From assembly GCF_022827545.1 (NCBI RefSeq), contig NZ_CP094669.1, positions 137,001-201,000 on the forward strand: DNA of 64,000 bases, given 5' to 3'. The stretch comes from Hymenobacter tibetensis (GTDB lineage Bacteria; Bacteroidota; Bacteroidia; Cytophagales; Hymenobacteraceae). Both the position numbers and the translations under genes were made by a program. The notes below the pieces were generated by a model, which saw only the letters and a list, made by a program, of their open reading frames with translations, ran no database searches and was not told where the DNA came from. Below are positions 17,770 to 27,489 of the stretch, one piece after another (positions within the stretch are counted from its first letter, which is position 1; each line of letters opens with the position of its first letter).

Positions 17770-18624
17770 GGGAAGGGTGGGGTAAGAATGGATGCTTGAA
17801 AAAACTGCTTGAAACTACGCAAAAGGGTTTGGTAAGAGTACCCGGTGGAAGAGGTGAGAGGGAGCGTGCTAGCTGTATCCGCCGCACTGCTTCCGCTAGG
17901 GAAGTTTGCTGGAAATAATGAAACGTAAGGTCTGTGTCCAGCAAAAGCTGTTTGCTGATAACAACAGGGGTGGAATCAAAGAAAAGAGCTGTTTCGGAGT
18001 TGACGCAGTTAGCAGAGTCACTGGTAAGGTTTCAGTCTATAACCAAAATGCGGTAGGGTTTGATACCAACAAAAGGTTGCCGCTAGAACAAGTAGAACGC
18101 ATCCGCCCTTCGCAGGCGAAAAGCTATTAGTTGCCACTATAACTATCCGTACTACTAATATAATGGGCAGCCGCAACGAGAAACGAGAGGGACCAGCGGC
18201 CATGCTCAAAGAACAGGCGAAAAGTAGCTGCCGCGAGAAGTGCACGGTATAGAATAGGCATGCCTACCACGTCGCAAGATAAATCCAGGGGAGTGCTCGG
18301 TTGGTGCTTCCGGCTTGGGTGCAAACACCCGCTACCTACCAGAGCTAGCTGGTGAGACCTATAATGCCTACTGGGTTCAGCTTGTTAAACCCTATCAGGT
18401 AGCGTTTTATGTAGTGAGAAGAGTGCGTCAAGGGCATGGTGTAACTGGGCTTCAAATAAGCCGCAAAGCAGTTGCTGCTCGCTATAGATGAGGCCGCCGA
18501 CGGGTAGCTCGACTATAACAAGTTACCCCTTGAGGTTCGTATGGATTTGTAAAATGCTGACTAGTAAAACTTTGTAAGGTTGAGCTTGAAGCTGAACACT
18601 AAACTGCACTCAACCTGAAGCATT
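17770..18624. other. 850-bp intergenic region without a supported gene
   Basis: Several open frames of 60-90 codons lie on both strands but give unlikely translations with no motif. The stretch must contain the rocD promoter and that of the LEA14-like gene at 18625. No repeats or RNA genes were recognised. It is long for this genome, so decayed coding sequence is possible. Confidence 0.35.
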
Positions 18625-19557
18625 ATGGCCAATCGTTCCTTTATCCAACGTCATCCTATCATGTCCGTGTTATTGGCTTTGCTGCTGTTACTGGGGGCAT
18701 GGGTGGGGTGGGTATACCTAAAAAACGACAACGGTAAGGGTCTGGTGCCTACTCTCGCCGAAAAGGGGAAAGAGCTACTTCCTACGTTGGAAAACACCAG
18801 CCTTTCCATCACCAACATCACCCCCGACTCATTGAAGGCGCAAGTGAAAATGGACGTGCACAATAACATGCCCATCACGCTGCGCATTGACAGCCTCCGC
18901 TACCAAACCCACGTAGACGGAACCATGCTCACGCGGGGCGCCAAAAATGAGCCCCTAGTATTGCACGGTGACTCCCTTAGCCACCTTCAGCTGCCGGTAG
19001 CTATGGACTTGAGCAAGGTGAAAGACAAAGTGAAAACAGCGCAGCAGGACTGCGTAGATGTGGAGCTTCGGATGGAATTGTATACCAAGTTGCCAATAGC
19101 CGGCACCAAGAAAATACCCGTTACGCTAAAAAAGCGCGTGTACGTACCGAAACTACCCAAAGTGGAAATAGCCGATGTAGACGTGACAGACCTAGGCCTC
19201 AAGAACGGAGAAGCTATTGTCCGGTTCAACATCACCAACTACAATCCTTTTCCTGTTACCATCAAGCAGGTGAAGTACCGCTTCCGCATTGGTGGCGACG
19301 ATATGGATATCCAAGGCACTGAAACCAAGGATGTGACTTTCCGCAAACGGGGTACTGAGATCATGCCCGTACATATTCGGTTTCAACCCAAGGCCTTACC
19401 CAAAGTAGCCTACAAAACGCTGTTTAAAGCCAAGAAGACCTCCTACGAGCTAACGGGTGCTGTACTGATAGCTGCCGGGAAACACAACCCCAAAGACATG
19501 ACGATGAAGTTCAACAGCACAGGCTCCCTTAAAGACCTGAAGGACATTCCCAAGTAG
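18625..19557 (+). CDS. LEA14-like protein with two WHy-type domains
   Basis: The 310-residue product has an N-terminal membrane helix (residues 13-32) followed by two copies of an immunoglobulin-like LEA-2/WHy fold. The first covers about residues 50-165 and the second about 170-300; both include N-x-(M/F)-P segments (VHNNMPITLRID, ITNYNPFPVTIK). The family is linked to desiccation and stress tolerance in plants and bacteria. The protein is probably anchored in the inner membrane with its domains in the periplasm. The role here is inferred only from the fold. Confidence 0.82.
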   Translation: MANRSFIQRHPIMSVLLALLLLLGAWVGWVYLKNDNGKGLVPTLAEKGKELLPTLENTSLSITNITPDSLKAQVKMDVHNNMPITLRIDSLRYQTHVDGTMLTRGAKNEPLVLHGDSLSHLQLPVAMDLSKVKDKVKTAQQDCVDVELRMELYTKLPIAGTKKIPVTLKKRVYVPKLPKVEIADVDVTDLGLKNGEAIVRFNITNYNPFPVTIKQVKYRFRIGGDDMDIQGTETKDVTFRKRGTEIMPVHIRFQPKALPKVAYKTLFKAKKTSYELTGAVLIAAGKHNPKDMTMKFNSTGSLKDLKDIPK

Positions 19558-19657
19558 CGCGTAGCGCAGCATCGGAGACCAGTTGCCCAATTGAAAGGTC
19601 AATGTGTGCCTCGTCGTAGGGCTGTGAGGTTGGTACGCCTTTCTTGAAACTGTTCCT

Positions 19658-19705
19658 AAAGCACTAGGCCAGGCGGAAACAAGTCTCCGCCTGGCCTGGT
19701 GCTTT
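19658..19705. terminator. Bidirectional terminator hairpin
   Basis: Arms 19658-19677 and 19686-19705 pair over 20 bases with a single G-T mismatch and an 8-base loop. It lies between the convergent genes ending at 19557 (+) and 19734 (-), and A-tracts flank the stem on both sides. Confidence 0.75.
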
Positions 19706-19733
19706 GTATACTATAATGTAGTGTTGAGGCTAG

Positions 19734-20780
19734 CTAGGTCAAGTTGAAACGCACTTTGTTTAGTGTGTCATACACTTGGTATAGTTTGTTTTTCAGTAAA
19801 GAAACAGCAACCTGTTTCATTTTACTGTTGACCACTCCTGACCGAAATAAGTAGTCGATATTCTCTGTAGTTGAAACGGACCGAAGATTTTCAATTCTCT
19901 TATGCTTCGGCATCGGCACTTTGTATTTATACATACAGCTGTTGATGCTTCTAAACAGAGACTCATAGGCAAGCTTGTACAAAACGTTTTGAGCGCCTTG
20001 GGTGAGCTTGAATTTCTTGCTGTATAAGGCAGCTATTTGTTTTGTGAATTCAAAAAATATGATTTCACTTTCAAAACTTGCAGTGCTATTTGATAGAGAC
20101 GATTTGGTGTAATCTATAGCATAATGATAATTAGCGGTTGGGTCAAAAATTATAGTATCTATGTGTTTAAGATATTCTATCATAAACATAGCATCTTCTC
20201 GGAAAGAAACTTTTTCGTTGAAGGTAATAGTGTTGTTTTTAATAATAGAAGAACGGTAAAGCTTTGCGAATGGAACACCCCATTCCAGCCAATTCATATC
20301 CGTTAGTTTATTGAGTGCTTCCTCTAAGCTATATTTTCCGTAGGAGAATTTGCACCAATTAAACGAGTCAGTGGTGCCATTCTTGTATTTTAGATCAGCA
20401 ATGAAATCCTGAAAGACAAACGTTGTGGTATCTACCTTCTTTTCAACTATCAGCTTATTGAAGCTCTGCACAAAATCAGGCAATAAATAGTCGTCAGCAT
20501 CTACAAATAAGATGTACTCATTTTGCGCCATCTTGATGGCGTTGTTTCTGGCGGCTGAAACGCCTGCATTTTCTTGTTTATGATATTTAATTCGGCTGTC
20601 TATGCTATAGTATTTCTGGCATACCTCGTGCGTTTTATCTTTGCTGCCATCATCAATAATAATAAGCTCGTATAAAGTATAGCTTTGACCTAACACGCTT
20701 TTTATGCAGTTTTCGATTACATGCTCTCCGTTATATACAGGAACTATAATTGAGAATGCCGGTGCAGTTTCGCTTGCCAT
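19734..20780 (-). CDS. GT2-family glycosyltransferase
   Basis: The 348-residue product has a GT-A fold inverting glycosyltransferase domain: FSIIVPVYNGEHVIENC at the N-terminus, ELIIIDDGSKDKT, and the metal-binding DxD-type motif in EYILFVDADDYLLP. The C-terminal half is a helical extension often seen in capsule or teichoic acid transferases. It is markedly more AT-rich than its neighbours and stands apart from the main polysaccharide locus, which suggests acquisition or relocation. Substrates are unknown. A 7-bp inverted repeat (20798-20804, 20811-20817) lies just upstream of the start. Confidence 0.9.
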   Translation of the reverse strand: MASETAPAFSIIVPVYNGEHVIENCIKSVLGQSYTLYELIIIDDGSKDKTHEVCQKYYSIDSRIKYHKQENAGVSAARNNAIKMAQNEYILFVDADDYLLPDFVQSFNKLIVEKKVDTTTFVFQDFIADLKYKNGTTDSFNWCKFSYGKYSLEEALNKLTDMNWLEWGVPFAKLYRSSIIKNNTITFNEKVSFREDAMFMIEYLKHIDTIIFDPTANYHYAIDYTKSSLSNSTASFESEIIFFEFTKQIAALYSKKFKLTQGAQNVLYKLAYESLFRSINSCMYKYKVPMPKHKRIENLRSVSTTENIDYLFRSGVVNSKMKQVAVSLLKNKLYQVYDTLNKVRFNLT

Positions 20781-21144
20781 AAGTACTGTGTGTTAAAAAC
20801 ACGTGATTTTACGTGTTCAAGGCTGATCAAAGCTAAGTCATAAACGAGGACCTCCCAAATCGGGCGGTGGAACTGCTGGGGGTGCTGCGTACCCATAATT
20901 AGCCTTTGCGGCGAATAGGGGCAGTCGTTGGCTCCGGCGCCGGGTGATGGTAGGGTTCAGCTCTTGCACACAGGTTTGATGAATAGCAATGCTCAGATAG
21001 GTAGTCATGCCTAGCTTACATAAGGATCATAACGCTGGTGCCGTAGGAGGTGAAGCCACTGGTAAAAGCACCCATGGAGTAGCCCATTGTTCACTTGTTC
21101 CGCGCACTTATCTTCGCCTTCATCACCTTTTTTTTGTCTTCCTA
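20781..21144. other. Divergent intergenic region
   Basis: This separates the GT2 gene from ogt. A frame open from 21007 joins ogt in phase, but its first 46 residues have no resemblance to the family. I see nothing else supported. Confidence 0.35.
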
Positions 21145-21642
21145 ATGGCTCTGCTTACCACTGCCCATGCTTACCTAGCCTCGCCGTTGGGCACAGTGGA
21201 CCTTTGTGGCACCGATGCCGGCCTCACATCCGTGCAGTTTTTGGACCAGGCCCTGCCGGAAACAGCGCCTACGGCAGTGCCAGAATGCTTGCGCGAAGCC
21301 TACCGCCAAGTAGGTGCGTACTTCGGGCGCGACTTGCGCGCCTTTACTTTGCGCTACAATGTGGCGCAAGGCACGGATTTTCAGCGGCGAGTGTGGGCAG
21401 CGTTGTCCGCCGTGGAATTTGGTCGGACAGCATCTTATTCGGATGTGGCCCGGCAACTAGGTAACCCTGGGGCCGTGCGGGCTGTTGGTGCGGCAAACGG
21501 CCAGAACCCTTTAGGGCTGGTGTGGCCTTGTCACCGCATTATTGGCGCTAATGGACAGCTAACGGGCTACGCCGGGGGCTTATGGCGCAAAAAATGGCTC
21601 TTGGATTTCGAGCGGCCAGTTGCTCAGGGCAGTTTGTGGTAG
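21145..21642 (+). CDS. ogt: Methylated-DNA-protein-cysteine methyltransferase
   Basis: The protein repairs O6-alkylguanine by moving the alkyl group to its own cysteine, a suicide reaction. The 165-residue product has the DNA-binding helix region (GTDFQRRVWAALSAVEFGRTASYSDVARQLG), the arginine-finger segment GAVRAVGAANGQNPLG and the active site PCHRIIG with Cys129. ATG at 21145 gives a normal short Ogt; an upstream in-frame ATG at 21007 would add an unrelated extension. The gene appears to stand alone. Confidence 0.94.
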   Translation: MALLTTAHAYLASPLGTVDLCGTDAGLTSVQFLDQALPETAPTAVPECLREAYRQVGAYFGRDLRAFTLRYNVAQGTDFQRRVWAALSAVEFGRTASYSDVARQLGNPGAVRAVGAANGQNPLGLVWPCHRIIGANGQLTGYAGGLWRKKWLLDFERPVAQGSLW

Positions 21643-21711
21643 TATAGGGAAGGGGTGAGGCTGTGGTTGGTGGGTTGCCACTTACGCCAGCTCATGGCCA
21701 AGTGAGACTAT

Positions 21712-22593
21712 CTACCCATTTACCATCTTCAGCAGTTCCTGGTAAATCACGTTGTCTTTCCAGTACAGCTGCAAAACCATGGGGGCGTGCTTCTTGCCGG
21801 GCAGCACTGTGAACTGTGGCGGGCGGCCAAGGCTTGTGAGCTTCTGCTGAAACTTACGGCTGCTGTTGCGGATGGAAGGATAGGTTTCGCCTCCAATGAA
21901 GACAATGAAAGGCGCCGTTGCAGCCGTTACATGATACAATGCGGAAACGTCTTTCCATACTTCGGGCTGCTTGCCGTACGGAATCAAGTATTGCGCGTCG
22001 TCGGGGTACTCGAGTTTGGTGAGGTAGTCAAGCATATCCAGGCCGGCGGGGTCGTCGAGGAGAGTGCCCCGGACGGGGTTGGTGGCGAGGCCGCGCCGCG
22101 CCAAGAGGCGGTTGTCGGCGGCGAGCAGCGCGGCGAGGCCTGCGCCCGCCGAGTGTCCCATCAGGAACAGCCGTTGTGGGTCGCCGCCGTATTCCTGGAT
22201 GTGTTGGGTGGTCCAAACCACCGCACGGGCGCAGTCGTCAGCCATGGCCGGCACTTCCACTTTGGGCGAAAGCCGATAGTTGATAACTACCGCCACCACG
22301 CCTTGCTTGGCTAGTCGGCGTCCAATAAAGGAGTAGAAGTTTTTGTTGCCGCTGTTCCAACTGCCCCCATGGATGAAAACCACCACCGGGTACGGCGTTG
22401 TAGATTTCTTGCGGGGAGCATACACATCAAGCAGGTGCCGCTCGGCATCGAAGGTTGGATCGGTGGAAGGCACGTACGCCACATCCTGCGTGCGGCGGCT
22501 TGGGCGGGCAGTGGCATATTCATTGGCTACCAGCAGCAGCAACGGAACTATCAACAAAGCTGGCGCAAGCAACCAGCGGCGAGAAAACAACAT
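21712..22593 (-). CDS. Alpha/beta hydrolase, carboxylesterase-like
   Basis: The 293-residue product has an N-terminal hydrophobic leader, probably a signal anchor or signal peptide, then the esterase/lipase fold of the BD-FAE/kynurenine formamidase-like group. The oxyanion motif is HGGSW, the nucleophile is Ser148 in GHSAG, and a late His lies in GKKHAPM. It should hydrolyse ester bonds outside the cytoplasm; the substrate is unknown. An in-frame ATG at 22641 would add 16 polar residues before the leader, so 22593 is preferred. Confidence 0.85.
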   Translation of the reverse strand: MLFSRRWLLAPALLIVPLLLLVANEYATARPSRRTQDVAYVPSTDPTFDAERHLLDVYAPRKKSTTPYPVVVFIHGGSWNSGNKNFYSFIGRRLAKQGVVAVVINYRLSPKVEVPAMADDCARAVVWTTQHIQEYGGDPQRLFLMGHSAGAGLAALLAADNRLLARRGLATNPVRGTLLDDPAGLDMLDYLTKLEYPDDAQYLIPYGKQPEVWKDVSALYHVTAATAPFIVFIGGETYPSIRNSSRKFQQKLTSLGRPPQFTVLPGKKHAPMVLQLYWKDNVIYQELLKMVNG

Positions 22594-22975
22594 ACGATCA
22601 GACAAAGAAACAGCCCGCTGGAAATCGGCGGCAGTCTGCACGTACGCACTGCCGTGGTAGTTGGATGATAGGTGCTAGGTTGCAGCCACTAAATCAGGGG
22701 CTTGTGGCTACCCGTTCGTTCTGCTTTCAGTAGGTGCTGTGTGCTGCCATGCGAGTAACCAGCCATACGTGCAGCAAGCTGACACCGCTCATCTGCCCCA
22801 ACGATTGGGGAGTTGGGTAGTAGCCAGAAAATGTGTCCTGCTTATGCACGCCTTGTTTTCGGCAGAGCAATTCTAATCGTCGCTAGTGTCCTTGGCTTGG
22901 GGGGTGCCCTAGTTGCCTCGGGTAGGCTTTATGGTGTTGTACGGGGGCTACACACGATGACGGCATTCGGGACGT
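22594..22975. other. Divergent intergenic region
   Basis: No gene is supported between the esterase and the TPR gene. Short plus-strand frames here are continuations of the antisense of the esterase. The promoter of the TPR gene lies at its right end. Confidence 0.35.
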
Positions 22976-22983
22976 TATATTTG
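22976..22983 (+). promoter_or_regulatory. Probable -7 promoter element of the TPR gene
   Basis: The sequence TATATTTG matches the Bacteroidota -7 consensus exactly and lies 65 bases upstream of the start at 23048. No TTTG -33 element at the expected spacing is seen. Confidence 0.45.
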
Positions 22984-23047
22984 TAGAACCTGTATCGGCC
23001 GCTTTCCTGTTGGCCGACAACCTGCTCTTTCGTACCTGCTAACTCAC

Positions 23048-23767
23048 ATGAAATACCCACTTTATGTAGCCCTCGGGCTATTTGCCTTGCTAGCGCAGCC
23101 AGCAGAAGCTCAACGCAAAACCAAAGTTAAAGCCAAGGGCGAGGCCGCTGTTACCGCCGCCAACCGCTTGCAGCCTCTGTTTGGTGGCATCTCGCAAACG
23201 CAGGCCCAAGCTTTAGTAGGAGCCGCTTTCCTGGCCGATGTGGAGCGAAGCTTCACGTCGAAAACGGAAGCCAGCCGCTTTTTTGCCACCAAAGGCTACG
23301 AGTACCTGACCGAAGGCAAAGCAGATACGGCCATCTATCGGTTCAACTTGGCTTGGCTGCTCGACCCCAAAAACACCGATGCGTACCGCGGCCTGGGCGT
23401 CATAGCCAGCCGCAACCCCACTCCCGACGAGTCGATTGAGTTGCTGGGGCAGGGGCTGGCACTGGCTCCCAACGATGCGCTCATCCTCAGCGACTTGGGC
23501 AGCAGCTATATGATTCGGTACGAGCAAAGCAAAAAGAAGAAGGACCTGACCACCGGCCACGACTACTTACAGCGGGCCGTAGCCGCCGACCCTAACAACG
23601 CGGTAGCCTGGCAGCAACTGGCCCGTTCTTTCTACTTTCAAGAGAAGTACGCCGAGGCTTGGGATGCCACACACAAAGGCGGCAACCTGAGCATAAACAG
23701 CGTTGACTTCGCTTTTTTGAGTGAGTTGATGGCTAAAATGCCTGATCCACAGGGCAAATTCAAGTAG
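23048..23767 (+). CDS. Secreted tetratricopeptide-repeat protein
   Basis: The 239-residue product has a signal peptide ending near AQPAEAQ. It then has an alpha-helical region with TPR-like helix pairs: DTAIYRFNLAWLLDPKNTDAYRG, then ESIELLGQGLALAPNDALILSD, then HDYLQRAVAADPNNAVAW and a final EKYAEAWDATHKGG. TPRs mediate protein-protein contacts, here probably in the periplasm. The partner is unknown. The outer-membrane barrel gene follows about 100 bases later on the same strand. Confidence 0.85.
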   Translation: MKYPLYVALGLFALLAQPAEAQRKTKVKAKGEAAVTAANRLQPLFGGISQTQAQALVGAAFLADVERSFTSKTEASRFFATKGYEYLTEGKADTAIYRFNLAWLLDPKNTDAYRGLGVIASRNPTPDESIELLGQGLALAPNDALILSDLGSSYMIRYEQSKKKKDLTTGHDYLQRAVAADPNNAVAWQQLARSFYFQEKYAEAWDATHKGGNLSINSVDFAFLSELMAKMPDPQGKFK

Positions 23768-23864
23768 GGTAGGACTGCTTCGGTGCTGATCCTGCTCATT
23801 TTGCCAACCGGGGCCAGCTACTCTGCGTAGCCAGCGGATTGGCTTGTTCCCTTAACCTTACTGC

Positions 23865-24602
23865 GTGAAGCATTTTCTGCTGATTTCTTCTCTCGCGACC
23901 AGCCTCCTGCTGGCGCATTCCGCTACCGCTCAAGAAGGCCCAGAGCGCCGGCGCCGCCACTACAATGGGCAGGCGCGGGCCTACTACCGGGGGCCGGTGC
24001 GCTTTACGGCCGGTGGGGGCGTGGCGTTCTACAGCGGCGACCTAACCAGTAGCCTCTCCGAAAACTTTCCGGGCGGGAGCTTCAGCTTAGGGGTGCTGTA
24101 CTTGGTGCGGCCGCATTGGGTGTTGGGCGCCGAAGCAAGCTATTTTCAGCTTGGCGCCAAAGACCAATTGCCTGAGCGCGGCCTGGCTTTCCGAGGACGG
24201 AACGCAAGTGGAGTGGGGTTTCTGCGCTACGAGCTATTGCGGGATGAAAGCGAATTTGCCAGCCCCAAAGCAGGAGCGGCGCTGGTTAAGCCGTACTTGA
24301 AAGCGGGCTTTGGGTTTATGCTGTTCAACCCGCAGGCATACCGCGGCACCGAGCGTGCTACTGACCGCACCGTGTTCCTGGAGCCAGAACGCTACGACTA
24401 CCCGGCTCCCACGTTTGTGGCTCCTGTTGGGTTGGGAGTGGTGCTGCGCCTGAGCCCCAAGCTCAACGCTACCATTGAAGCTGCCTACTACTTCACCACC
24501 ACCGACCACCTAGACGATATCAGCCAGCGCGCCAACCCCAATCAAGACGATGGCTATGGCGTCGCGGAGTTAAAGCTGGAATACGCACCCTGGGGCCGTT
24601 AG
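23865..24602 (+). CDS. Outer-membrane beta-barrel protein
   Basis: The 245-residue product starts at GTG and has a signal peptide ending in SATAQ. It has alternating aromatic/glycine strands typical of small Bacteroidota outer-membrane barrels (VRFTAGGGVAFYSGDL, FSLGVLYLVRPHWVLGAEASYF, AELKLEYAPWG). The last residues resemble a barrel-closing strand. A related family is DUF6089, but I cannot confirm membership. It may be co-transcribed with the TPR gene. It converges with the M4 protease gene. Confidence 0.8.
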   Translation: MKHFLLISSLATSLLLAHSATAQEGPERRRRHYNGQARAYYRGPVRFTAGGGVAFYSGDLTSSLSENFPGGSFSLGVLYLVRPHWVLGAEASYFQLGAKDQLPERGLAFRGRNASGVGFLRYELLRDESEFASPKAGAALVKPYLKAGFGFMLFNPQAYRGTERATDRTVFLEPERYDYPAPTFVAPVGLGVVLRLSPKLNATIEAAYYFTTTDHLDDISQRANPNQDDGYGVAELKLEYAPWGR

Positions 24603-24695
24603 AAGGAGCGGTGCTGCTGACCTGCATAGAAATGAAGCCAGCAGCAACAAGTAAAGCCTCCTGGGCGGACTACACCGCTCAGACAAAAGCCAGAA

Positions 24696-24733
24696 CAACA
24701 AAAAGGCCCGTCCAACGACGGGCCTTTTTGTTG
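24696..24733. terminator. Bidirectional terminator hairpin
   Basis: Arms 24696-24712 and 24717-24733 are exact reverse complements over 17 bases with a 4-base loop. A-runs on one side and T-runs on the other make an intrinsic terminator in both directions, between the convergent genes ending at 24602 (+) and 24776 (-). Confidence 0.85.
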
Positions 24734-24775
24734 AGTACGTTAAGTAGCCGCGGCTTTACAGCAACGCATCCACGC

Positions 24776-27232
24776 TTATTGCTTCGCGAACCGCTGGTGG
24801 AATACTTTCTGCCCATCAGAAACGGTGAGCGTATAAATGCCTTTCGCTAAGGCGCCCACGTTCAGTTGGTTGTCTTCGAGCTGGCTGGCTGCCACCCGCA
24901 CACCCCGGATATCCGTCACGCTTACGGATACCACCTTCGCGTTGCCGGGCATGGCAATGCGCAGCAAGTCGGTAGCGGGATTCGGGTACAACTCCAAGCG
25001 CTGTGTGGTGCTCTGGGCCGTGGTAGCGCCCAAAGGAGTGAGGCCCATGCTTCCACCGCCAACCAAGCCGTTGTCGGCAATGGCGGCGCCACCCGAAATG
25101 GTGATGCTGTAGTCTTCGGTTTCCCCGTAGCCATAGGAGCCACAGCTGGTAGTTGAGGAGGCATCGCTCAGCAGGATGCGCAGGCGGGTGACACCGTTTT
25201 TGGCCGAGGCAGGCACCGTGAAGTTGCTACTAAGCGTGGCGGCACTGCTGCTGCTCCCGTTCACTACAGTTTCGCCGCTGTCGGTGAAGTCGCCGTCTTG
25301 GTTGTAGTCGATGAAGATCTTCCAGTACTCGGTGTACGCCGTGGAAGCAAAGCCTGCCGAGAAGCTGATGGTTTGGGCGGCGCCAGCGGTTAAGGTGGTA
25401 TTGAGGGCCGTGCCATCATAGTAGCCACCATCAGCAATGGAGGTGCGGCTGATGCTGCCGAGGCGTACCAGGTCAATCCATTCGTAGCGTACGTCCGTGC
25501 CTTTGCTGGTGCAATACGCTCCCGCAGTAGGCGGTGGCGTGGCACCACCGGCGGCTGCGCCTACGCCCACCGCGTACCACGCGTTGGTAACGGCCGTTAC
25601 TTGGGTAGAAGCTGCCCCATAGAGGTCGGTAGCCGCCTGAATAGAATATGTGCGGGCAGCCGCGTAGTTCGAGGAAGCCGTCAGGTACACACTTTCCGTG
25701 CGGTAGGCAATTTTAGCGGCGGCCTCAATGCCGATGCCCGTTACGCTGTAGGCGCTGCCGATGTCGTTGGTGCCCGTTTTGCCAACGCTCAGAATGTAGA
25801 ACCAGTGGTTGAGCACGCCGCTGTTGGTGTGCACGCCGCCGTTGTCGCCGGTGCCGCTGTACCAGCTGGTGCCTTTGTAGGTATCGGGTTGCCCTTCCGC
25901 GTTGGGGTTGCTCATCGAGCGGAGCGAAGGCCGCACTTTGTCGATGTCTTCGCCAATCAGCCAAGTAGCCTTGGTTGGGGCTTTGTAATACTCCACGGCG
26001 GCGCCCCAAATGTCGGAGAAGCCTTCGTTGAGGGCCCCCGACTCGTTGGAATACGTGAGGTTGGCGGTGCTAGAGCACACGGCATGACCAATTTCGTGGG
26101 CGCACACGTCCAGCGAAGTCAGCGGGTCGAAGCGGGTGTCGCCGTCGCCGTAGGTCATAACCGAGCCGTTCCAGTAGGCGTTTTCGTAGCCGCGGCCGTC
26201 GCCGGGCGTATCATCGAAGTGGATGTAGCTTCTGATTTTGGCGCCGGCATTGTTGTAGGAATTGCGGGCGTGCACGTTTTTCCAGTAGTCGTACACGGTC
26301 TGGGCGCCCCAATGCGCGTCCAAGGCGGCGTTATCGAAGTTGGCGTTGGCGTACTCGGTCCAGCTGTTGTCGGCATCCGTGAAGTCGACGGCGCTGGTGT
26401 AGCTGTTGCCTTTTTTGCAGTTGTAGGTTTCAATACCCGAGCCGCGGGTTAGCTCCCGGAGGCGGAAGCTGCCATTGATGCTTTCCGTGGCGCTGGTTTG
26501 GCTGCCCGCGTACTTGGTAGCAAGAGTGCCGGTAGCTGCGGCATGTTTGATAATAGCGTCCTGCAACACCACCTCACCCGAATGCGCGTCTACGTAGATG
26601 TAGGCCCGGCTTACCGGCGCCTGTGCATATACATCAAACTTCCAGGCCAGGGTAGGCTTGCTGTGGCGCAGCGGATTGGTGCTCCGCTCGTTGCGCACAA
26701 TCACCAACTCACCCTGCGGGCGGTACGTGGCGCTGGGGTTGTTTTCCTGCTGCTTGAGGCCAGCTTCTTCGGCGGCATCTTGCCACATGTAGCGGGTGGC
26801 GCCCACGAAGGCCAAGGCCCGCTGTAGGGCGGCAGCAGCATCCATTGAAGGAGTCACGCTTAGTCCGCTGATGCGCTCCACTTGGCCGCTCATGCTTTCC
26901 ACTTTGCCTTGCTTGGCATGCAGGGTGTACGCGGCGTGCTCTACTTTGATGCCTTTGTAGAACTGGTTGTACTTCTCGTGCACGAAACCCAGGTTATCGG
27001 TTTCGGTGCGGGCCTGCTGCATCTGGTCGTCGCTCTTGAGCTGGAGCTGCTCTATTAGAGCCTGCCGGGCTTGGCTCAGCGTGTAAGCCGACGACTCGGG
27101 GCGGAACTGTACCAAGGCGGGGGTGCCGTCTTCGGCCAGAAATTTTTGGGCAGCGCGAGTGGCTTCCTGCGCGTATGCGGTTGGAAGCGCACCAAGCAGT
27201 AACAGTGCTGCTACAGAGTAATGTTTGGTCAT
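24776..27232 (-). CDS. Secreted M4 (thermolysin-like) metallopeptidase with GEVED domain and T9SS tail
   Basis: The 818-residue protein is a secreted zinc endopeptidase. The order is signal peptide (MTKHYSVAALLLLGALPTAYA), an FTP/PepSY-type propeptide to about residue 230, the M4 catalytic domain with His379-Glu380-x-x-His383 (HEIGH) and third ligand Glu403 in NEGFSD, a GEVED beta domain (YNQDGDFTDSGE, YGETEDYSITI), and a C-terminal type IX sorting domain beginning LELYPNPATD. The spacing from the first His to Glu403 is 24, as in thermolysin. An ATG 36 bases upstream only adds polar residues. The protein is probably exported through the outer membrane by T9SS. Confidence 0.96.
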   Translation of the reverse strand: MTKHYSVAALLLLGALPTAYAQEATRAAQKFLAEDGTPALVQFRPESSAYTLSQARQALIEQLQLKSDDQMQQARTETDNLGFVHEKYNQFYKGIKVEHAAYTLHAKQGKVESMSGQVERISGLSVTPSMDAAAALQRALAFVGATRYMWQDAAEEAGLKQQENNPSATYRPQGELVIVRNERSTNPLRHSKPTLAWKFDVYAQAPVSRAYIYVDAHSGEVVLQDAIIKHAAATGTLATKYAGSQTSATESINGSFRLRELTRGSGIETYNCKKGNSYTSAVDFTDADNSWTEYANANFDNAALDAHWGAQTVYDYWKNVHARNSYNNAGAKIRSYIHFDDTPGDGRGYENAYWNGSVMTYGDGDTRFDPLTSLDVCAHEIGHAVCSSTANLTYSNESGALNEGFSDIWGAAVEYYKAPTKATWLIGEDIDKVRPSLRSMSNPNAEGQPDTYKGTSWYSGTGDNGGVHTNSGVLNHWFYILSVGKTGTNDIGSAYSVTGIGIEAAAKIAYRTESVYLTASSNYAAARTYSIQAATDLYGAASTQVTAVTNAWYAVGVGAAAGGATPPPTAGAYCTSKGTDVRYEWIDLVRLGSISRTSIADGGYYDGTALNTTLTAGAAQTISFSAGFASTAYTEYWKIFIDYNQDGDFTDSGETVVNGSSSSAATLSSNFTVPASAKNGVTRLRILLSDASSTTSCGSYGYGETEDYSITISGGAAIADNGLVGGGSMGLTPLGATTAQSTTQRLELYPNPATDLLRIAMPGNAKVVSVSVTDIRGVRVAASQLEDNQLNVGALAKGIYTLTVSDGQKVFHQRFAKQ

Positions 27233-27489
27233 AGTGGTTGGTTGGAAGGAGGATGGGGATGTAGCCACCTTATTTTGATTCGGTGGGCTGTCAATTTACT
27301 TTATTTATAATGAACAGGGTCTTTTATTAAAATTATCGTTATCATATGAGTATATAATTTAAAATATATCAATAATATTAGTTATAGCGATTCTTGCCAA
27401 AGTTTTATTCAGGCTCGTTATACCCACTAAGAGAGCATACCGTCCTTCATGAAAAGCCATAGTTTTACACCTTCCTCTCACCAACTCAC

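Noticed and set aside
25601..26452. A 283-codon plus-strand open frame
   Set aside because: It is antisense to the M4 catalytic domain; Val/Gly/Ala repeats in the translation come from the GC-rich opposite strand.
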